A stretch of DNA of 64,000 nucleotides. Origin: Athripsodes cinereus. Taxonomy: Eukaryota; Arthropoda; Insecta; Trichoptera; Leptoceridae. The translations under genes were made by a program, and so were the position numbers. The stretch spans positions 15,017,447-15,081,446 of the forward strand of contig OX388319.1 in the NCBI GenBank assembly GCA_947579605.1, read 5' to 3'. The notes below the pieces were generated by a model. That model was not told where the DNA came from. It made no database searches and saw only the letters and a list, made by a program, of their open reading frames with translations. Positions 11,705-24,925 of this stretch are shown here, piece after piece. Each line of letters opens with the position of its first letter. The first letter of the stretch is position 1.

Positions 11705-11787
11705 ACCATCACGCCGCTTCCCTCGCGGGGTATGCAAAAAGGATCGAGCGCCACTTCCTTCTATCCTTGTAGACATCTTCCTTTCGT
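11705..11787 (-). mobile_element. Short family-T LINE 3' end
   Basis: TACCATCACGCCGCTTCCC, GGGGTATGCA, GAGCGCCACTTCC and CTATCCTTGTAGACATC match family T at moderate divergence. Only about 80 bp remain, and no clear target duplication is present. Confidence 0.6.
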
Positions 11788-12714
11788 AAAATGTACTTTA
11801 TAAATGCTATTCAATATTTTGCAAACACGTGTTATGACTTGAATTTTATCTTGCATAGAATTGTCTAGAGAATATCATTACAAATGAATTAAGTGCCTGC
11901 CTAAATGAAATGTATTCAATACCTAAGGTCGCACAGTTTTAACTCTTTAGATCTTTCAAGTTTATGTTTCTCGGGGTGCTACTTTGAGACTTTGTTCGTT
12001 CCACCTCTGTGCTGCACTCTACAATAATATCTGCGGTTGAAGACCGTTCCAAGATAATGGAGTAATGCTATAATAATATGATAATATGTAGATGTATTAG
12101 GTATAAACAAACACCCGACACTATACTGTATCAACTTTTGCCGCATTATAATATATTACCTATGTAGGAACAGATTACTGTTGCATTTCTTTAACTCGAA
12201 AGAAAATATTGTTATAAAACCAACATTATAAAGTGTATAATACAATACACATTATGTATTTATAGAATTATCATAATGAACATTAGTAATTTATTGTCTA
12301 TAGGTATATTTGTATTTTAATGCTATAAATTCATTCATTCATTTATACCAGCGAATTAAAAAAATTAAATATCAAAAAAGAAACGGGAGAAAAATAAACA
12401 CGTAACATTTTTAAGTTTCCGGTATTGACAAACAATAGAAACAATAATCGGTACAAATACCCGGTACATCGTAGAAAGAAATACTGCGAGAAAATATTCT
12501 TTAAGAAAACCAAGAAGTTTTTGTAATATTTAAAATTCCTATACCATTTTTTTCAAAATTTGAATTTTCATTCGGTGATCGGGAGGTGCAGAAATTTTAA
12601 TGTTTGAGAAAACATTTAGTGTTAAATTTCTTGTAGCGGCCCGTCCTGTCCTTGGATCTCATAATCTTTCCCGAGTGGCACCTGTTCCCTATAAGTCTGT
12701 GCATCCCTGATTTA
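11788..12714. other. No supported gene
   Basis: AT-rich except for a small GC-containing patch at about 12635-12705, which I could not assign. Confidence 0.45.
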
Positions 12715-12962
12715 TACCATCACAATATTTCCTACTAGCGGGGTAGCCAGCGGAACAAGTCCACGCCATAAACATGCTGCACTAGTTGTCCTCTCTGTAC
12801 CAATAGAAATTGCGATATTTAGGATGGATGATAGATATACCTCATCACTGAACTGAAGATGTTGATTGTCTTAAATTTCATGTTTTACGAATACCTACCT
12901 TTTATAGGACACTCGAAAACTAACAGTGAAGTGTGGGAGACATGTTCTTCATCGGGACTCCT
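12715..12962 (-). repeat. Nearly full-length Rep-A copy
   Basis: Runs continuously from TACCATCACAATATTTCC through GTAGCCAGCGGAACAAG, CCTCATCACTGAACTGAAGA, TTTTATAGGACACTCGAAAA and TGTGGGAGACATGTTCTTC to CGGGACTCC. It is a good reference copy of about 248 bp for aligning the family. Confidence 0.8.
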
Positions 12963-14582
12963 TGAGACGTATATACCTATGTTTAAAATTCACTAATTTT
13001 GGGAAAATTCTGTTTTTTGCTTTTTTTGGAAAATAATGTAATACAGTATGAATATGAGTATATATTGCCAAAATCCCTTTTGGTACTGAGCAAAAAAGTG
13101 TATTTTATATTGATTAAATAAAATAAATATCCCAGAAGTCCAGGAAAAAATACAAACAATATTCACATGAGGCAATAATTTATTAAATTTATTTTCATAG
13201 GGAAGTTTTTGTAAACAACATGATAATCTTCAAAAACATATCAATTTCACTTTCTACAAATTACACATACCTACTGTTAATATAATTGAATCAATTAAGA
13301 TTAATTTAATCAAATCCACATAGTGCATACTGCATTAGCGAGAGTTAAAACAACAATAATAATAAACAATAATCATTAATTAATTAATTTTATTCCATTA
13401 ATGGAGTGTAGGAAGATACCATTACACGTGCTGTATCAGTCTACCATTAACGATTAATAAGTTAATAAATTTTCGTTAACGTTGTGGTCAACTTTTAACT
13501 AATTGTAGTCTCAACTTTTTAAACCGTAACGTAAATTACAAAAAGCTTCCATTAAAGTAGCTCCTTTCGAGGTCATTTATCAGCGATTTTTAATGGAGTA
13601 AAACAATGCAAAAGAAAATAAGGAATATTTTTATTCTTTTATTTTTTGGAAAAATGTTCTAAAACAATATACATTGCCAAATATTCCATTTGGGATTAAG
13701 CAACATAGGTAGTGTAGTTACAATTTTGTATATAGTTTTTTATGTACTTTTTGTGTCTTCCCGATACGGACTTCTTTATGAGGGGACAGGACATTATTTC
13801 TTGTATTGCTGTTAAATGTTAAAGGTTTTTTCAAGTTAATCTAATTTGTACTCATTACAGATGTTGGTCTTTTGAAAAAGCGCCAAAATACCTTTTTAGG
13901 TCCTCGAAGTTTTTAATTTTCATTACATTTTGATATAAAAATAACAAAACGACAAGTAACGAAGTTAACTCTGTTAACAGTTTTAACGATTAATTAAGTT
14001 AAATTTTTGATAAACGGTGCCCAGCAATTATGGTATATTGTAATAATACATCTATTGGATTGCCTTGATTTTGAAATGCAATGAATGTTAATGTATTTAC
14101 GGGTAGAAATAATCCGAGTGTACTGATAAAATTATGTGTAACTAACTGCATGTTGTTTTTAATTGCTTAGATTAGGATACCTTGAATGCATTAAGAGAAA
14201 TCGGTCATCCAACAAAGTCTGCGCATTATAATATGAATAGATACTATGTTTGGTTCTTGCAATGTTTATTTTATTTTCTTTCACAGAAAAACCTAAAAAC
14301 AGATAATATCTTCATATAAAAAAGTAAATCTTCCAAAGTTCAGCTATCATCTAAGACACCATTCATTTAAAATATGTAGGCACATTCCAGTCGTCTTAAA
14401 ACGCCTGCAGAGTCTTATGATGGATGATATTTTGTTCTTTTGGCACCATTTTATGATCCTTAGACCGTGTTAAGGGCGTCAGTTAAAAAGGCGGCTTTCA
14501 TTTTGCTTCCAAAGACAATGTTATTCTTCGGGAACCGCAGATCAGTGTACAGCCTGTTTGACTTCACAGTCTTCTAGTGCGT
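12963..14582. repeat. Gene-free stretch with a GTTAAC-rich interspersed repeat
   Basis: Around 13845-14000 the words GTTGGTCTTTTGAAAAAGCG, then AAGTTAACTCTGTTAACAG and TTTAACGATTAATTAAG parallel the 44745-44955 region in the same order. Another TTAACGATTAA-rich patch lies at 13435-13510. No reading frame is supported. Confidence 0.4.
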
Positions 14583-14670
14583 GTTGTTTTACGAATGCCT
14601 GTCATTTACAGGATGTTTGACAACTTACAAAAAAGAGTGGGGACCAATTCTACAAAGTAGATTCCACGGG
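14583..14670 (-). repeat. Rep-A 5'-half fragment
   Basis: TGTTTTACGAATGCCTGTC, TTACAGGATGTTTGACAACT, GTGGGGACCAATTC and ATTCCACGGG match in family order. The preceding 180 bp is not Rep-A and is unassigned. Confidence 0.6.
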
Positions 14671-16435
14671 AAGAATTTTTCGCTAACAATTTGAAGATTT
14701 CTTATATTCGGGATCTTTACCCACCTATTTAGTTAGGAGTAAGTATGCTAGACTTTCCATAATAAATCAATCAATTGAGGACAATGTACCAACAGTACTT
14801 ACATATTGTTATTATTCCAACAATTTGCCTTGAGAACCGAACACAGAGATTCTGCTATAATGAATATAATAGCTTGCTGTGACTGTGAGACATATTGTTA
14901 TTTCATATGCTTGACTAGTATCGATGGGAAACAATTTCGATGTCTCGATGTGAAAGTCAACCATCTCTAAATTATTTTGATACTCAGGGTTTTAGCAAAT
15001 TTTAAAAACATTATTACATTTCAGAAAAAAAATGTAGGTACATTTTTTAAGATGAATTTATTTAACTCAAGTATGTCAAATAATATTCATAGTTAGTTAG
15101 AAATAGAAAACGTATCCCGATGCTTACGGATCGGCTTAGGCTGGTTTAAGTACACTTTGTCCATGGTACATTCGTCAATCCCACCAGTTCCTGTTTCAAG
15201 CTAGTACATTTGACATGTTGAGCATATTTGTCAATATGTCGATTTGTTAGATCGGGATTCGTTTCCTACTAAGGGGAGTTTGCAGAATCTGTTGCTTGTG
15301 TAAATGAGGTGTCTGTTTAGTAAGATTCTTAATATCTTCACTCATCCAGGTGTGCAAAATACAGTAAAATGCGAAAAATAGGTTCACCATTTAAATTGAG
15401 TTGTTATGTTTACACATTAAGGCAAACTTCAAAATGCATCAAATATTCAATAATATGTAAGTGCACATGAAATGGATTAATATTATTTGTCATGGTATTT
15501 CTAAAGATTTATGATGTACATGGTAATGCAAACTTGTCGTCGCATAGTCAGGAACTAACGAGATTCTATAGACATAATATTATTATTCCAATCTCAATTT
15601 ATAAAATTGAATGTCTGTTTGTGTATAAAATGTTGGAAGATATCACCGATTACATTTTTACATGTATTGTCTATCCCATTACCGTATTTCTCTTATGTGC
15701 CGGGGAATTCAGCGAACATAAATTATTTTTGCACGTTTAAAAAATCAAACCGATGAGTTTGGTATACCGTAAGGTGGATATTTGCGTCCAATTAGTATTG
15801 TTATTATAATATTTCATCGTTATTTCGGAAAAAAATCGTCCTGTAAAAAAGTTAAGGCAAAATAACGTCTTAACAATCCTTCTTCTTTATGTACTCTGTA
15901 AGGCCCTGAAACATCGGAGATCATCATGCTTAAAACTACAGGTCTTATACTGTATGAAGCGAATTCTCTGTATCCCTTACTTCATTCTTAATTACCACGT
16001 TGCACAACTTCGATATATGACGCCAACTAACAATTTTATCACATCCTGAAAGATTACTATCATACTAATAAATATGAAAGATTACTATTAAACTCTTTAC
16101 TTTTATATTTCTAAGGTATAGTTACATTGCTCCGAATTTCCATTCTCAAGTTTTGTTTCAATTAAGAATAAAGATAGTTAAAGGTGTTAGGGTAATGAGC
16201 TAGTTACTAAATACATTATTATATTATGAATGTTATTAATAATTTCTACTCGCCTGTATGTACAAACATACATTGTTGTGGTTCAGAGTATTTTAATGCG
16301 ACAATGTGCTCCGTTCTCATGTCAACTCAAGAAATGTCTTGTACGTGACAATTTCTGTCATATTGATGGGGATATTCATAAAGACATATTAACAAAATTA
16401 AATATACATAATATTAAATATGAATATACCAGAAT
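14671..16435. other. No supported feature
   Basis: AT-rich sequence. The 82-codon frame at 15492-15740 has no recognisable motif and no sign of splice-bounded coding. Confidence 0.5.
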
Positions 16436-16583
16436 CATACTGGAAGGGAAAGTGAAGAACGTGATAGATTGTATCGGAGCAACGGGAGGGCAGGAGTTGT
16501 ATAAGACGGCGCAGAACCGCGAGGTTTTTCGCCATGATGATCGTTAGATTCAGGGGGACCTGACATGACATACAAAGAAGAAG
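16436..16583 (+). mobile_element. Decayed LINE C-terminal end
   Basis: One frame reads ILEGKVKNVIDCIGATGGQ then ELYKTAQNREVFRH, followed by a shifted ending and AGAAGAAGA. The E-L-x-x-T-A-Q-N-R-x-x-F-R-H arrangement just before the stop and a GAA-rich 3' end is typical of RTE-type LINE tails. The usual GRRxxSW block upstream is missing, so the copy is internally deleted or truncated. Confidence 0.6.
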
Positions 16584-18529
16584 ATTGCCTACGATAAACG
16601 ATCTTTGGTAATCTTGCGGGCTGTTAAGAAAACGCACAAAATTTTGAGATCAATTATTACTATAAAATCCCTTTTCAGAAATTTCTTGTTGAAACTTGTT
16701 TTCCGCTTCGTGAGAAAATATGTTTACATATTTAAATAATTCTGGAAGGAGCGAATAATTGAATATGCATATAGTCAGGATTATCTGAATAAGAAAGAAC
16801 AGTGTTTTACTAACAGAGAAAATTTTTCCTTATAAGACTTTTTCGGCTTGCCTTAAATACATAAATAGGTGAAAAGTTAATACGAAAAAATCATCTTTAT
16901 TTGATTGATGTATAGCATACCAAATGTGAAGTTACCTCCGAAGCACAGGAAAGAAGGAACACTGGTATTTAGGAGTCCGTCTCGTCGTGTAGAATTTGAA
17001 CTTGCATCATCTTGATTTATGTATGTTTAAATACGAAATACAAATTGTTCCATTGTAACATACATAATATAACAAATTTAAAACCAACCAATGATCTACA
17101 TATCTGTCATGAATAATAGAAGTACTAACTAATAGATATATGAAAGCCTTTACCCTTTAAGTTGTCTAAATGTCACATAGAGGATAAATCGTCAGGAATC
17201 GATCATCGATCTATTCCCATAGATCTTGATCTCACAGAACAACATGAATGGACTATTGAGGATGGCAGAATCACATTATTCACTAACATAATCGTGTTCC
17301 GACTTGAATTTGCATACAAAGGCTTGACTCCTTTCAATGAGCTTATAAGCTCTCTATATACATACATATATGTGTGCCAAAGCGAAACTACACTATGTAT
17401 ATCGACTTATGGCCAAACTGACTTACATATGTAATAAAAATGTTTAAATATAATCTTATTGTTCTTTTTAATGGCATTATCACCTCCAATTATGTTGAAA
17501 ACACGCTATATATTGTAATATCTGTAGATAATATTTTGTTAGAGCAAAATAACATTTTAGCTTTAGTCTTAAATTTTTAAAAAATGTATTTCTTTTAGTT
17601 TTTTGTTGTTAGTAGCATTTGAAGGATATTCACCGACCTATAGAAATCTGAGGACTTTCATATATCCGAAAATAAGTAGAAATGACCCACAATCGTTTGT
17701 AACAGTAATTTCGTGATAACAAACATGTGAGAGGCATATGAAATTATTTTGAAAAAAGCATACGGAAAAATAACATTTTGTGACATAGTATGATTTTGCT
17801 CCAACACACAGTATTTCATAGATCTTATAGATCTTTTATTATTGTCATTGTTGTTGGGTGTATCAACTGAAATCTTTCTCTTTGTATTTTAATTTTAAAT
17901 CTTTGGTTTTCTTATTTGTTTGGTTGTCAATTCTATCTAAAGCTCATAAGAGTGGTGATTTTTTTATTCATTTTACAAGAAAACCTTGAGAGTTAAAATC
18001 AGTAGGGGGCTTATTACATAAACAGGTTGCTCAGTCATTCAACGCCGACAAAAGTTTATTCTTCAAATATTTTTTTATTTCTGTTTTATTTCGTTTCCCT
18101 GCGTAAAAAGATGAATAGAATGAGTAAAAAAAATTAAAAAAGTTGACAAGGCCTTCCTCAGCTGGAACGGAGGCGAAGAGAAAAAAAACAAAGAGAAGAG
18201 ACAGCAATCAATACAATATAGTGAATTTACTAAATGAAAACTTTGGCATATTACAGTGAGGTGAAGGCGGATGATGTAAAACACAGTTATTATTAGTTAC
18301 ACATGATATTTATTGATAAAAAAAAAAAACATTAAAAAAAAAATTATTCAAAAAAAAATATCAATTTAAAATTAATAACTAGGTATATCTTCCTAAATAA
18401 ATCTAAAAATATTACCTAACCAGTCGACTTTTAAATTGTTACCCCAATTCACTTCAAAAGCGCAAACAATCACACAGTGTCCGTCTATTATATTTTGATA
18501 TATTTATCGTAACTTAATTAATTGTTCGT
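16584..18529. other. No supported gene
   Basis: AT-rich. The part from about 18300 to 18529 may belong to the long Rep-A-linked element that follows, but no second copy in the window tests this. Confidence 0.4.
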
Positions 18530-18830
18530 GGTATTCCAAAACACAAAATCTTTCCTTAACTCACGTGTTTCCGTCCTTGGGCCTAGGAGGAAATCTGAAG
18601 ATCGTCCTGCCCGCGGCCATTGCGGGCAGGCGCAGTCCTTCCAACGAAGGCACCCTGGCATATAGCCTTCAGGATGTTCTCCGTCCGAGGCTCCCTTGGC
18701 CACCCTCCAGGAGGTAGGCTCCACCATGGATCCTGGCGTCAGTGGGCGGGAGACGGCAGCGTCCAGAGCGCGGGAACAAGGTCCTTGAGAGCCCGACGGG
18801 AATCCCGTGGAGCACCCGGTAAAGAATTGG
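18530..18830 (+). repeat. GC-rich 5' extension joined to Rep-A
   Basis: About 300 bp of conspicuously GC-rich DNA in an AT-rich background (GCCCGCGGCCATTGCGGGC, GTGGGCGGGAGACGGCAGCG). It runs without a break into the CGTGGAGCACCCGGTAAAG and TTGGTCTCCCACTC words shared with other Rep-A copies. Open frames exist on both strands (76 codons plus, 126 codons minus), but high GC alone removes stop codons and neither matches a family I know. It contains an inverted pair GCCCGCGGCC/GGCC..GCGGGC near 18609-18627. Confidence 0.6.
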
Positions 18831-19058
18831 TCTCCCACTCTTCTACGTAAGTTTTCGAGTGTCCTGTAAAAGGCAGGTGTTCGAAAAAAATAAGACATTT
18901 TACATCTTAAATTCAGCGATGAGGCTTGCCACCCATCCTGAATGTCTTGATTTTATATTGGCACGAAGAGGACAGTTTGCATGAATCTTACGTGCAGCTG
19001 ATCTGCTGGCTACCCCACTTGTGGGATATGCCGTGATGGTATAGTATAGTATAGTATA
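18831..19058 (+). repeat. Full-length Rep-A core with (TATAG)n tail
   Basis: Contains every family block: TCCCACTCTTCTACGTAAG, CGAGTGTCCTGTAAAAGGCA, TTCAGCGATGAGGCTTGCC, CCACCCATCCTGAATGTC, CTGGCTACCCCACTTGTGGG and TATGCCGTGATGGTA. It ends in TAGTATAGTATAGTAT and then A. This copy fixes both the orientation of the family and its terminal microsatellite. Confidence 0.85.
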
Positions 19059-21990
19059 AAAAAAATTAAAACTATCTTTCGTGATAGATTACTGACAACA
19101 GTTTTCTAGAAGACAACGAAATAAGAAAATCTTATAGCAAGCCTTGTGCGAGTGTTCAGAATGTACCAGAAAATGGGATATTCGACTGACGCTGAATTGA
19201 TCTAAATGGTGAAGACTCGATTTTAGGTTTCGGTTCATGATAGGGTCTCAAGAGACGAATTAAAAAAACTTATCTAATTTACAAACGCGAATCAAACCAG
19301 GCAAAGGAATGAACTGCCGATTAAAGCAAAAATTTCATACTTTATTTTATTTAATCAAACGTTCAACGTTCACTGATAAGGTGGTTAAGATTTAATAATT
19401 TGGAATAAATCAAGAAAATCATATCAGTTATTAAAAAAATATTTTTGGATATGTGATTCCACTATTGTAAAAGATTTTTTTAAATTTTAGTCTGTTATTT
19501 AGCGTTAGACTAGACCAGAAATTAACAAGAATTGAGGTTGAACGAAGGTTATATTGTGCTTGCTTCACAGAGGAAAAAAGGGACAGAATCAGGCTGAAGA
19601 TGTTGAAATCAGAATAGGATAGAGATACTTAGCACGTCTTAAAGTTAAAACCCTTTTTACTATTCGAGACAGAGGTTTTGAAGCTCCATAAATTTTATGG
19701 TTCTTATCTTATACCCTAAGAGCATTTATCTACTATAAAAAGATTGAATAGAAGTTCAATTGGAACACAAATGTTTAAATATTTGAACAGAAGAAAAGTT
19801 AAAAAGTCTTGAACATCTATCGACTCTAATGTATCTTATATGAAAAGTAGTGATTATTTTTTTTGTTTTCAAGAAAAATTAAAAAGAATAGAAAAATGTC
19901 TTATAGTATAGTAAGATAAACTAATCCGATGTCTCTCTCGTTGGTAAGGCGTAGTAAGAGTGGCCCAAAAATGAAACAATTGGTGAAATATTGGAAAGGC
20001 TTTTATACAGTAATAAAAAAGAGTTTACTGAGGGTAAAAAGAAATCTAATAAAGTGAGTTTAGAATATTATGTATTTAGATCAGCGCTAGAACTAATCCT
20101 GTATATAATAAGTCTTATCAACGATGCTCGCTTTCGGTACTTGAATAATTCATGTGACATTTCTCGCCCACGGTTAAGATTTTTTTTCTGAAATAAGAAA
20201 ACCTTTTTTACGTTTGTTTATTTTTTATTAAGTAAGTAAACAGCTATTTTTTATGCTATTTTCTGTTTTTGTGTATTTCTTGTGTAAATTTTAAGCACAC
20301 TTACTCGAGTATAGACAATTTGCATAGGAATTTGTCCCCAAAAGTTCCTAAATTGTGGCTATTTTTATTTTTAGAGTAGGTATTTCTTTTACTTACGCCG
20401 TGTATTTTTGTTCAATCAATAGTTTTTATTTTAATTTAGAGAAAGTAGATAAGTATGATACTTATACATTTGACGGTCTTCAAAATTTAAAATGATATCA
20501 GCAAAGTAGAAAGGAACAACAAGCGAATCAAATTTGTCCATATTATCATGTCAAATCAATTAGCCGAGGTTTGGTCGGACGACTTGAGCCGCCTGACGAA
20601 ACCGGACCATGTCAAGTTGTGCAGGTCACGTTGTGTCAAGACATGATGAATTATTTAACATGTCTGGGTCAACTTTATGCGCTAATCGGTTAATTTTCTC
20701 ACGAGTGCAAGGTTTTCAAATTGGCTTTTTGATTTCATTCTTAACAGTCGTTTGAGACTATCAAAGATTTACTAATTCATTCATATTCCATGCTGTTTCT
20801 GAAATACAAATAATATGTTTTTCGTAACAGACTTTCACTTTTTTGATAAAACAATAACCTATAACCCTTTGAAAGAGGATTCTTTTTAATATTGCGTTAT
20901 TTGAATGCGTTTGAAAAACATGGTTAACTGTGAAATTCACATATTATTATCAAGATACGGCTAGAGCTATAGATAAGTGAATATTCTTAGAGTGCTTTAG
21001 CAATTATGTGCTAATTATACTATTTTCAATGAGTTAAACATCGTTCTAGGTATAAACATCTTATTCTTTTGTAGTTACATAATATTTATCAATGCAGACC
21101 TGTCTGGTTCTTTATTTGAAGACCTCTGTCTGTAGAGGACATGGTTTGAATGATGATTGGTTTCTCAGCTAGTGAAGGGACAACATCCATTTTGTTCGTG
21201 TGTGTACAAATGTGTAAGGTCGGATACTTCAATGTATCTTTAGGGTGATCAATCTAATTCGATTCATTATCAATCTGTAACAACCATTTTATAACAAAAA
21301 TATTAGTTTTTATATAGAGTGATGCTTGAAGGCATCCACCAACATAACAAAGGATAGGTATGTATCATAATATTAAATTTATCGTTGTTAAAACAGGGTA
21401 CAAATCGATCAAATTTTTTTAATAATAATTCAGGATCAGTGGCTGTTAATAAAAGTTCATTAAAAAATTAGATTGTATTTTGATGTAAATTGGTTGCGAT
21501 AGATTTAGGTACATAAGTAAATCATTTTAATATGACTAACAATGATCAAAAGTAACTAACTAAAAGTGGTTGTAGGTATACTTGAGGATCATTTACTGCA
21601 ATATATTGAAGTTTATTGGATAGGAAGGTAAAATTATTCGAATTAGGGTGGATAAGAGTCACTCCAAAGTCACATTGAAATATCGGCCTCATTGCGTCTC
21701 AGGCATTATCCTTCCAGCTATTATTCTTAATATTATTATACATATCGTGTTGTTGTTATTATTATTATTATCGTCGGACTGAGAATGAATGGATTGTGTG
21801 TAGAAACCTGTTTCTCTAGAGATCCGACCGTCATCTTCAGACTCATCAGTATTCTTCACGTGAAAGAGAGGTCTTCGTTCATTTTATTTGTTTTGTTTTT
21901 TTCTATTATTATTATTCATATTATGTATTTTTAAGAGGAAGAACAATTCTAGAGAACGGACTCTTGTGAAATCCGGTTTAAATAAGTTTT
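19059..21990. other. No supported gene or repeat copy
   Basis: About 2.9 kb of AT-rich DNA. A moderately GC-rich patch at about 20560-20645 contains weak internal symmetry (CATGTCAA..GACATG) and was not assigned. The 66-codon frame at 19991-20191 has no motif. Confidence 0.5.
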
Positions 21991-22120
21991 TGTTTATTAA
22001 TTCATTACTGTACCTTTATCACAAGCAATTTTACTGAGAAATACATTTACATTGAATAAATCAATATACAGAGGGCGAATTTATCGCGTAGGCGCGATTT
22101 CTTCTAAATAGTTCAAATTA
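21991..22120 (-). repeat. Rep-B copy
   Basis: Weak in the tail half. Strong in AAATCAATATACAGAGGGCG, then TTTATCGCGTAGGCGCGATT and TCTTC, which includes the CGCG block missing from several other copies. Confidence 0.7.
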
Positions 22121-22334
22121 TTTTTCTATGAATTTTAATCGTTATTATTTCATTGTATACATTATTTTAGTATATTTTTGTTACTAAAACTGGAGCAACC
22201 AGTAGAGCCATTCATTTGAATTGTTTACTCTGAATGTGTGGTTTTTTTTAAATCCAGATAAAATTAGACAATTATATTAGACATTTTTTCTTTTTCTTCT
22301 TTTCATCCTTCAACACACATTCATTCATTTTTAA

Positions 22335-22541
22335 GTCACTACCCATAAGTGGAGTAGCCAGCGGAACAACCGCATGTAATGAACTTGCATGTCGTCCTCT
22401 CCGTGACATTCAGATTAAAAAGTACATATACCTCATCGCTGAATTGAAGATGTCAATATGTAGTACGTGATGTTTTTAAACTCCTGCCTTTTACAGGACA
22501 CTTGAAAACTTACTAAAAATAGTGGAAGACCTATCCGATAG
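22335..22541 (-). repeat. Rep-A copy
   Basis: Runs from ACCCATAAGTGGAGTAGCC through CCTCATCGCTGAATTGAAGA and CTTTTACAGGACACTTGAAA to GTGGAAGACC. The outermost 3' end is degraded. Confidence 0.75.
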
Positions 22542-22951
22542 AGATAAAAATGTAGAGTGAAGAGATATATGTCATATAAACCCCATTAGACAGACAAAGA
22601 ATGTACAGCGCCACAGGTTTTATCATGCTGCAAGTGTAGGTATATATAAAATTACAATAATTTCCTTTTTCTGTTAATTTCTTTATTTATTACATTCTTG
22701 AAATACTCATTGTAATCAACTCATGATCATATGGATGGTGTTATGCAATAATGTGCTAACCAACACCAATATTAATCTGAGATACCTAATTCATATTTTG
22801 TATCTATTGAAACAATTCACATTAACAATCATATTTATGAGTTTTGAGTTAACAATGTTAGTATGTGTGTCACAGTGGATTTGTTAGTTCAAACTACAGT
22901 TTTTTTGAAAACCAAAATATTCTTTTTCGGATTTATATTCAGACTCGAATA

Positions 22952-23096
22952 TTTTATTTATTTATTAATTATTCGTTCTTTAATGAATACTAATTACAAA
23001 CAATTTGAAAAATACATTCAAATTAAATTAATCACTATAGGTACCTACAGTGGTCGAGTTTATCGTAAATACGCCATCTCTTCCAACCAACCCGAG
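22952..23096 (-). repeat. Rep-B copy
   Basis: Both halves are recognisable: TTTATTTATTAATTATTCG at the tail, then CGAGTTTATCGTAAATACG and ATCTCTTCCAACCAACCC. Its reverse complement reads toward an AAAT-rich 3' end. Confidence 0.65.
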
Positions 23097-23584
23097 CTTT
23101 TGTGAGTAAACACGTTGTTACAAAACACCATACATATGATGTACCATATAATTAAGATATTTATAGTCTATACTCGAGTTTCAATTCCGTACAAGTTTCC
23201 ATAAATCCATTTTTATGGAGAGAAATTAACTGTACCTAGGTATTAATATGTTGGCAGGTACTTACTTGAAGAATAATTCTGCTGGTATAAAAGAATGTTG
23301 TCTGAGATCAAGCATCCGATGAAACTGTAATTGTTATTACTTAATATCTACAACTGTATCATGTCGCTTTTCTTGCGGTGCTGACAGAAATGATCATTGA
23401 AGAGACATCCACCTTACACCTGGACATCTCACAAGTCGTCCTCACGAGCGGGCCAAGAGTGGATGGTTAGACACAAAGGATGGATACTCCTGTCCTCGCA
23501 TTTCGCTTTTCGCTTTCGTAGCATTTATACAGCTCAACAAGCATGCTCTCCTGTTCAAGGTATTCAGAACTAAGCTCTTGTTTA

Positions 23585-23745
23585 GTGTAAAAAAATAATA
23601 ATCTGAATTTGAAATAAACTTCAGAGCACCTCACAGTAAGCAACATGCCTGTGTCGTGAAGGTAGAATAGTTCGGTAATTATGGAATCGAACACAGAATC
23701 TCTCGATTGAAAAAACTAAGTCTAACATCAGGCTACCGATGTATG
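23585..23745 (-). mobile_element. tRNA-derived SINE, family 2
   Basis: Reverse complement: a TAGCCTGATGTT A-box-like word, then GTGTTCGATTCC as B box, then the family body CACGACACAGGCATGTTGC and TACTGTGAGGTG. RNA polymerase III promoter boxes in this order with a non-tRNA body indicate a SINE rather than a tRNA gene. It has diverged from the 61570 copy. Confidence 0.6.
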
Positions 23746-24724
23746 TAGGTACCTGGGTTCCTAAATACTTCGGTTAATATGGAGTTTCCCACTAAAAATG
23801 TGTAAAACTTTCCATATATAAGCTTGCTAAAGTTGCGATATTTTCATTCGATCAATGTATTCGATTCGTTCGATCAATATTATACTCGTATCGTACTAAA
23901 CGTTTTATTTTTTGATGGGTATGTTATTAGTTTTAATTAAATTATAATTCACAGAATTGTATTATTACAGGACTAACAGCTGTTAAATGATGCAGACACA
24001 AAACAATATAATACTAAACAAGACCTCTTTTGGTTTTGACGTAGTCCCCTACTCTATTTCACATATTTATTTTCATTCTTATATGTACCTAGTACAGACA
24101 GTTTTGATTACATACATGTAACTGCATAGTACCTCTATTCTATGCCTATAGTCCTCAGAACTTATGTACAGTATTATACTTGTGTGTAAATACTTACATA
24201 TTATATTGGTTAATGGGTATCCAATTTGTTTAGTTCACCGTTCGATCGATACGTCCGCCACTATTCGATTAAAATGGTACTAGTCAATAAGCAGAGGTTT
24301 TCGATCTTTTTTAATCTGTCTTTTCTCTACAACCTAAACTTGGTTTGTAAAAATAACTTTTTTAATGATTTGTTCATGTTATTTATTACTGTGTTCATCA
24401 ATTCAACAAAGTTCTAGATAATATATTTTTTTATGGCCAAAACTGTGATTCTTCCATAAAAAGAACTTCCGTTTCATTTAATTTGTTTATTAGATTAGAA
24501 GAAATAATTGGTCATATCCGGTCACCAGTATTAAGATTTTATTATTTAGAGTTCTAGATTAGGGGTTGACAACTCCAAAAGAGGAAAACACTGGTTATTT
24601 AAATTGAGAATTTTGTTTTCCATCCATATAATAATATGATAAGGAAAAAAATGTTTCTTAATTTTCATGCTAGAAATCAAATATGAATTCATGACAAATG
24701 ATTTTTACACATTGATTATTTTTA
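23746..24724. other. No supported feature
   Basis: AT-rich sequence with only short frames that lack motifs. Confidence 0.5.
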
Positions 24725-24925
24725 TTTTTCTTTATTTATTTTAGGTCCAACTTTAGACATGGTCTTCCCCATGGTCTTTTAATGTATTTTGTTCTATGTT
24801 TGCTACATCCACTTGCTTCCAGCGATCTTTTTGCATCTTCCGACACTTCTGCCTGTTCTTGATTCCACTCCAAAACTTTCGTTATCCATCTTGAGTCAGA
24901 CTCAAAGTGGACAAAGGCAATAAGA
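24725..24925 (-). mobile_element. Decayed LINE C-terminus (BovB/RTE-like)
   Basis: Minus-strand reading gives SRWITKVLEW, then after a frame change CRKMQKDRWKQVDVANIEQ and KDHGEDHV followed by a stop. Order and spacing resemble the W-x-T-K-V-L-E-W ... RW-x-Q-x-A ... GE-x-YV ending of BovB-type elements. An AATAAATAAAG-rich 3' end follows. The frame change and low similarity indicate an old copy. Confidence 0.45.

Noticed and set aside
18518..18898. 126-codon minus-strand frame in the GC-rich block
   Set aside because: It runs from the GC block into antisense Rep-A (the RTPAFYRTLENL part is repeat-derived). A GC-rich sequence gives long frames by chance, and no family signature is visible.
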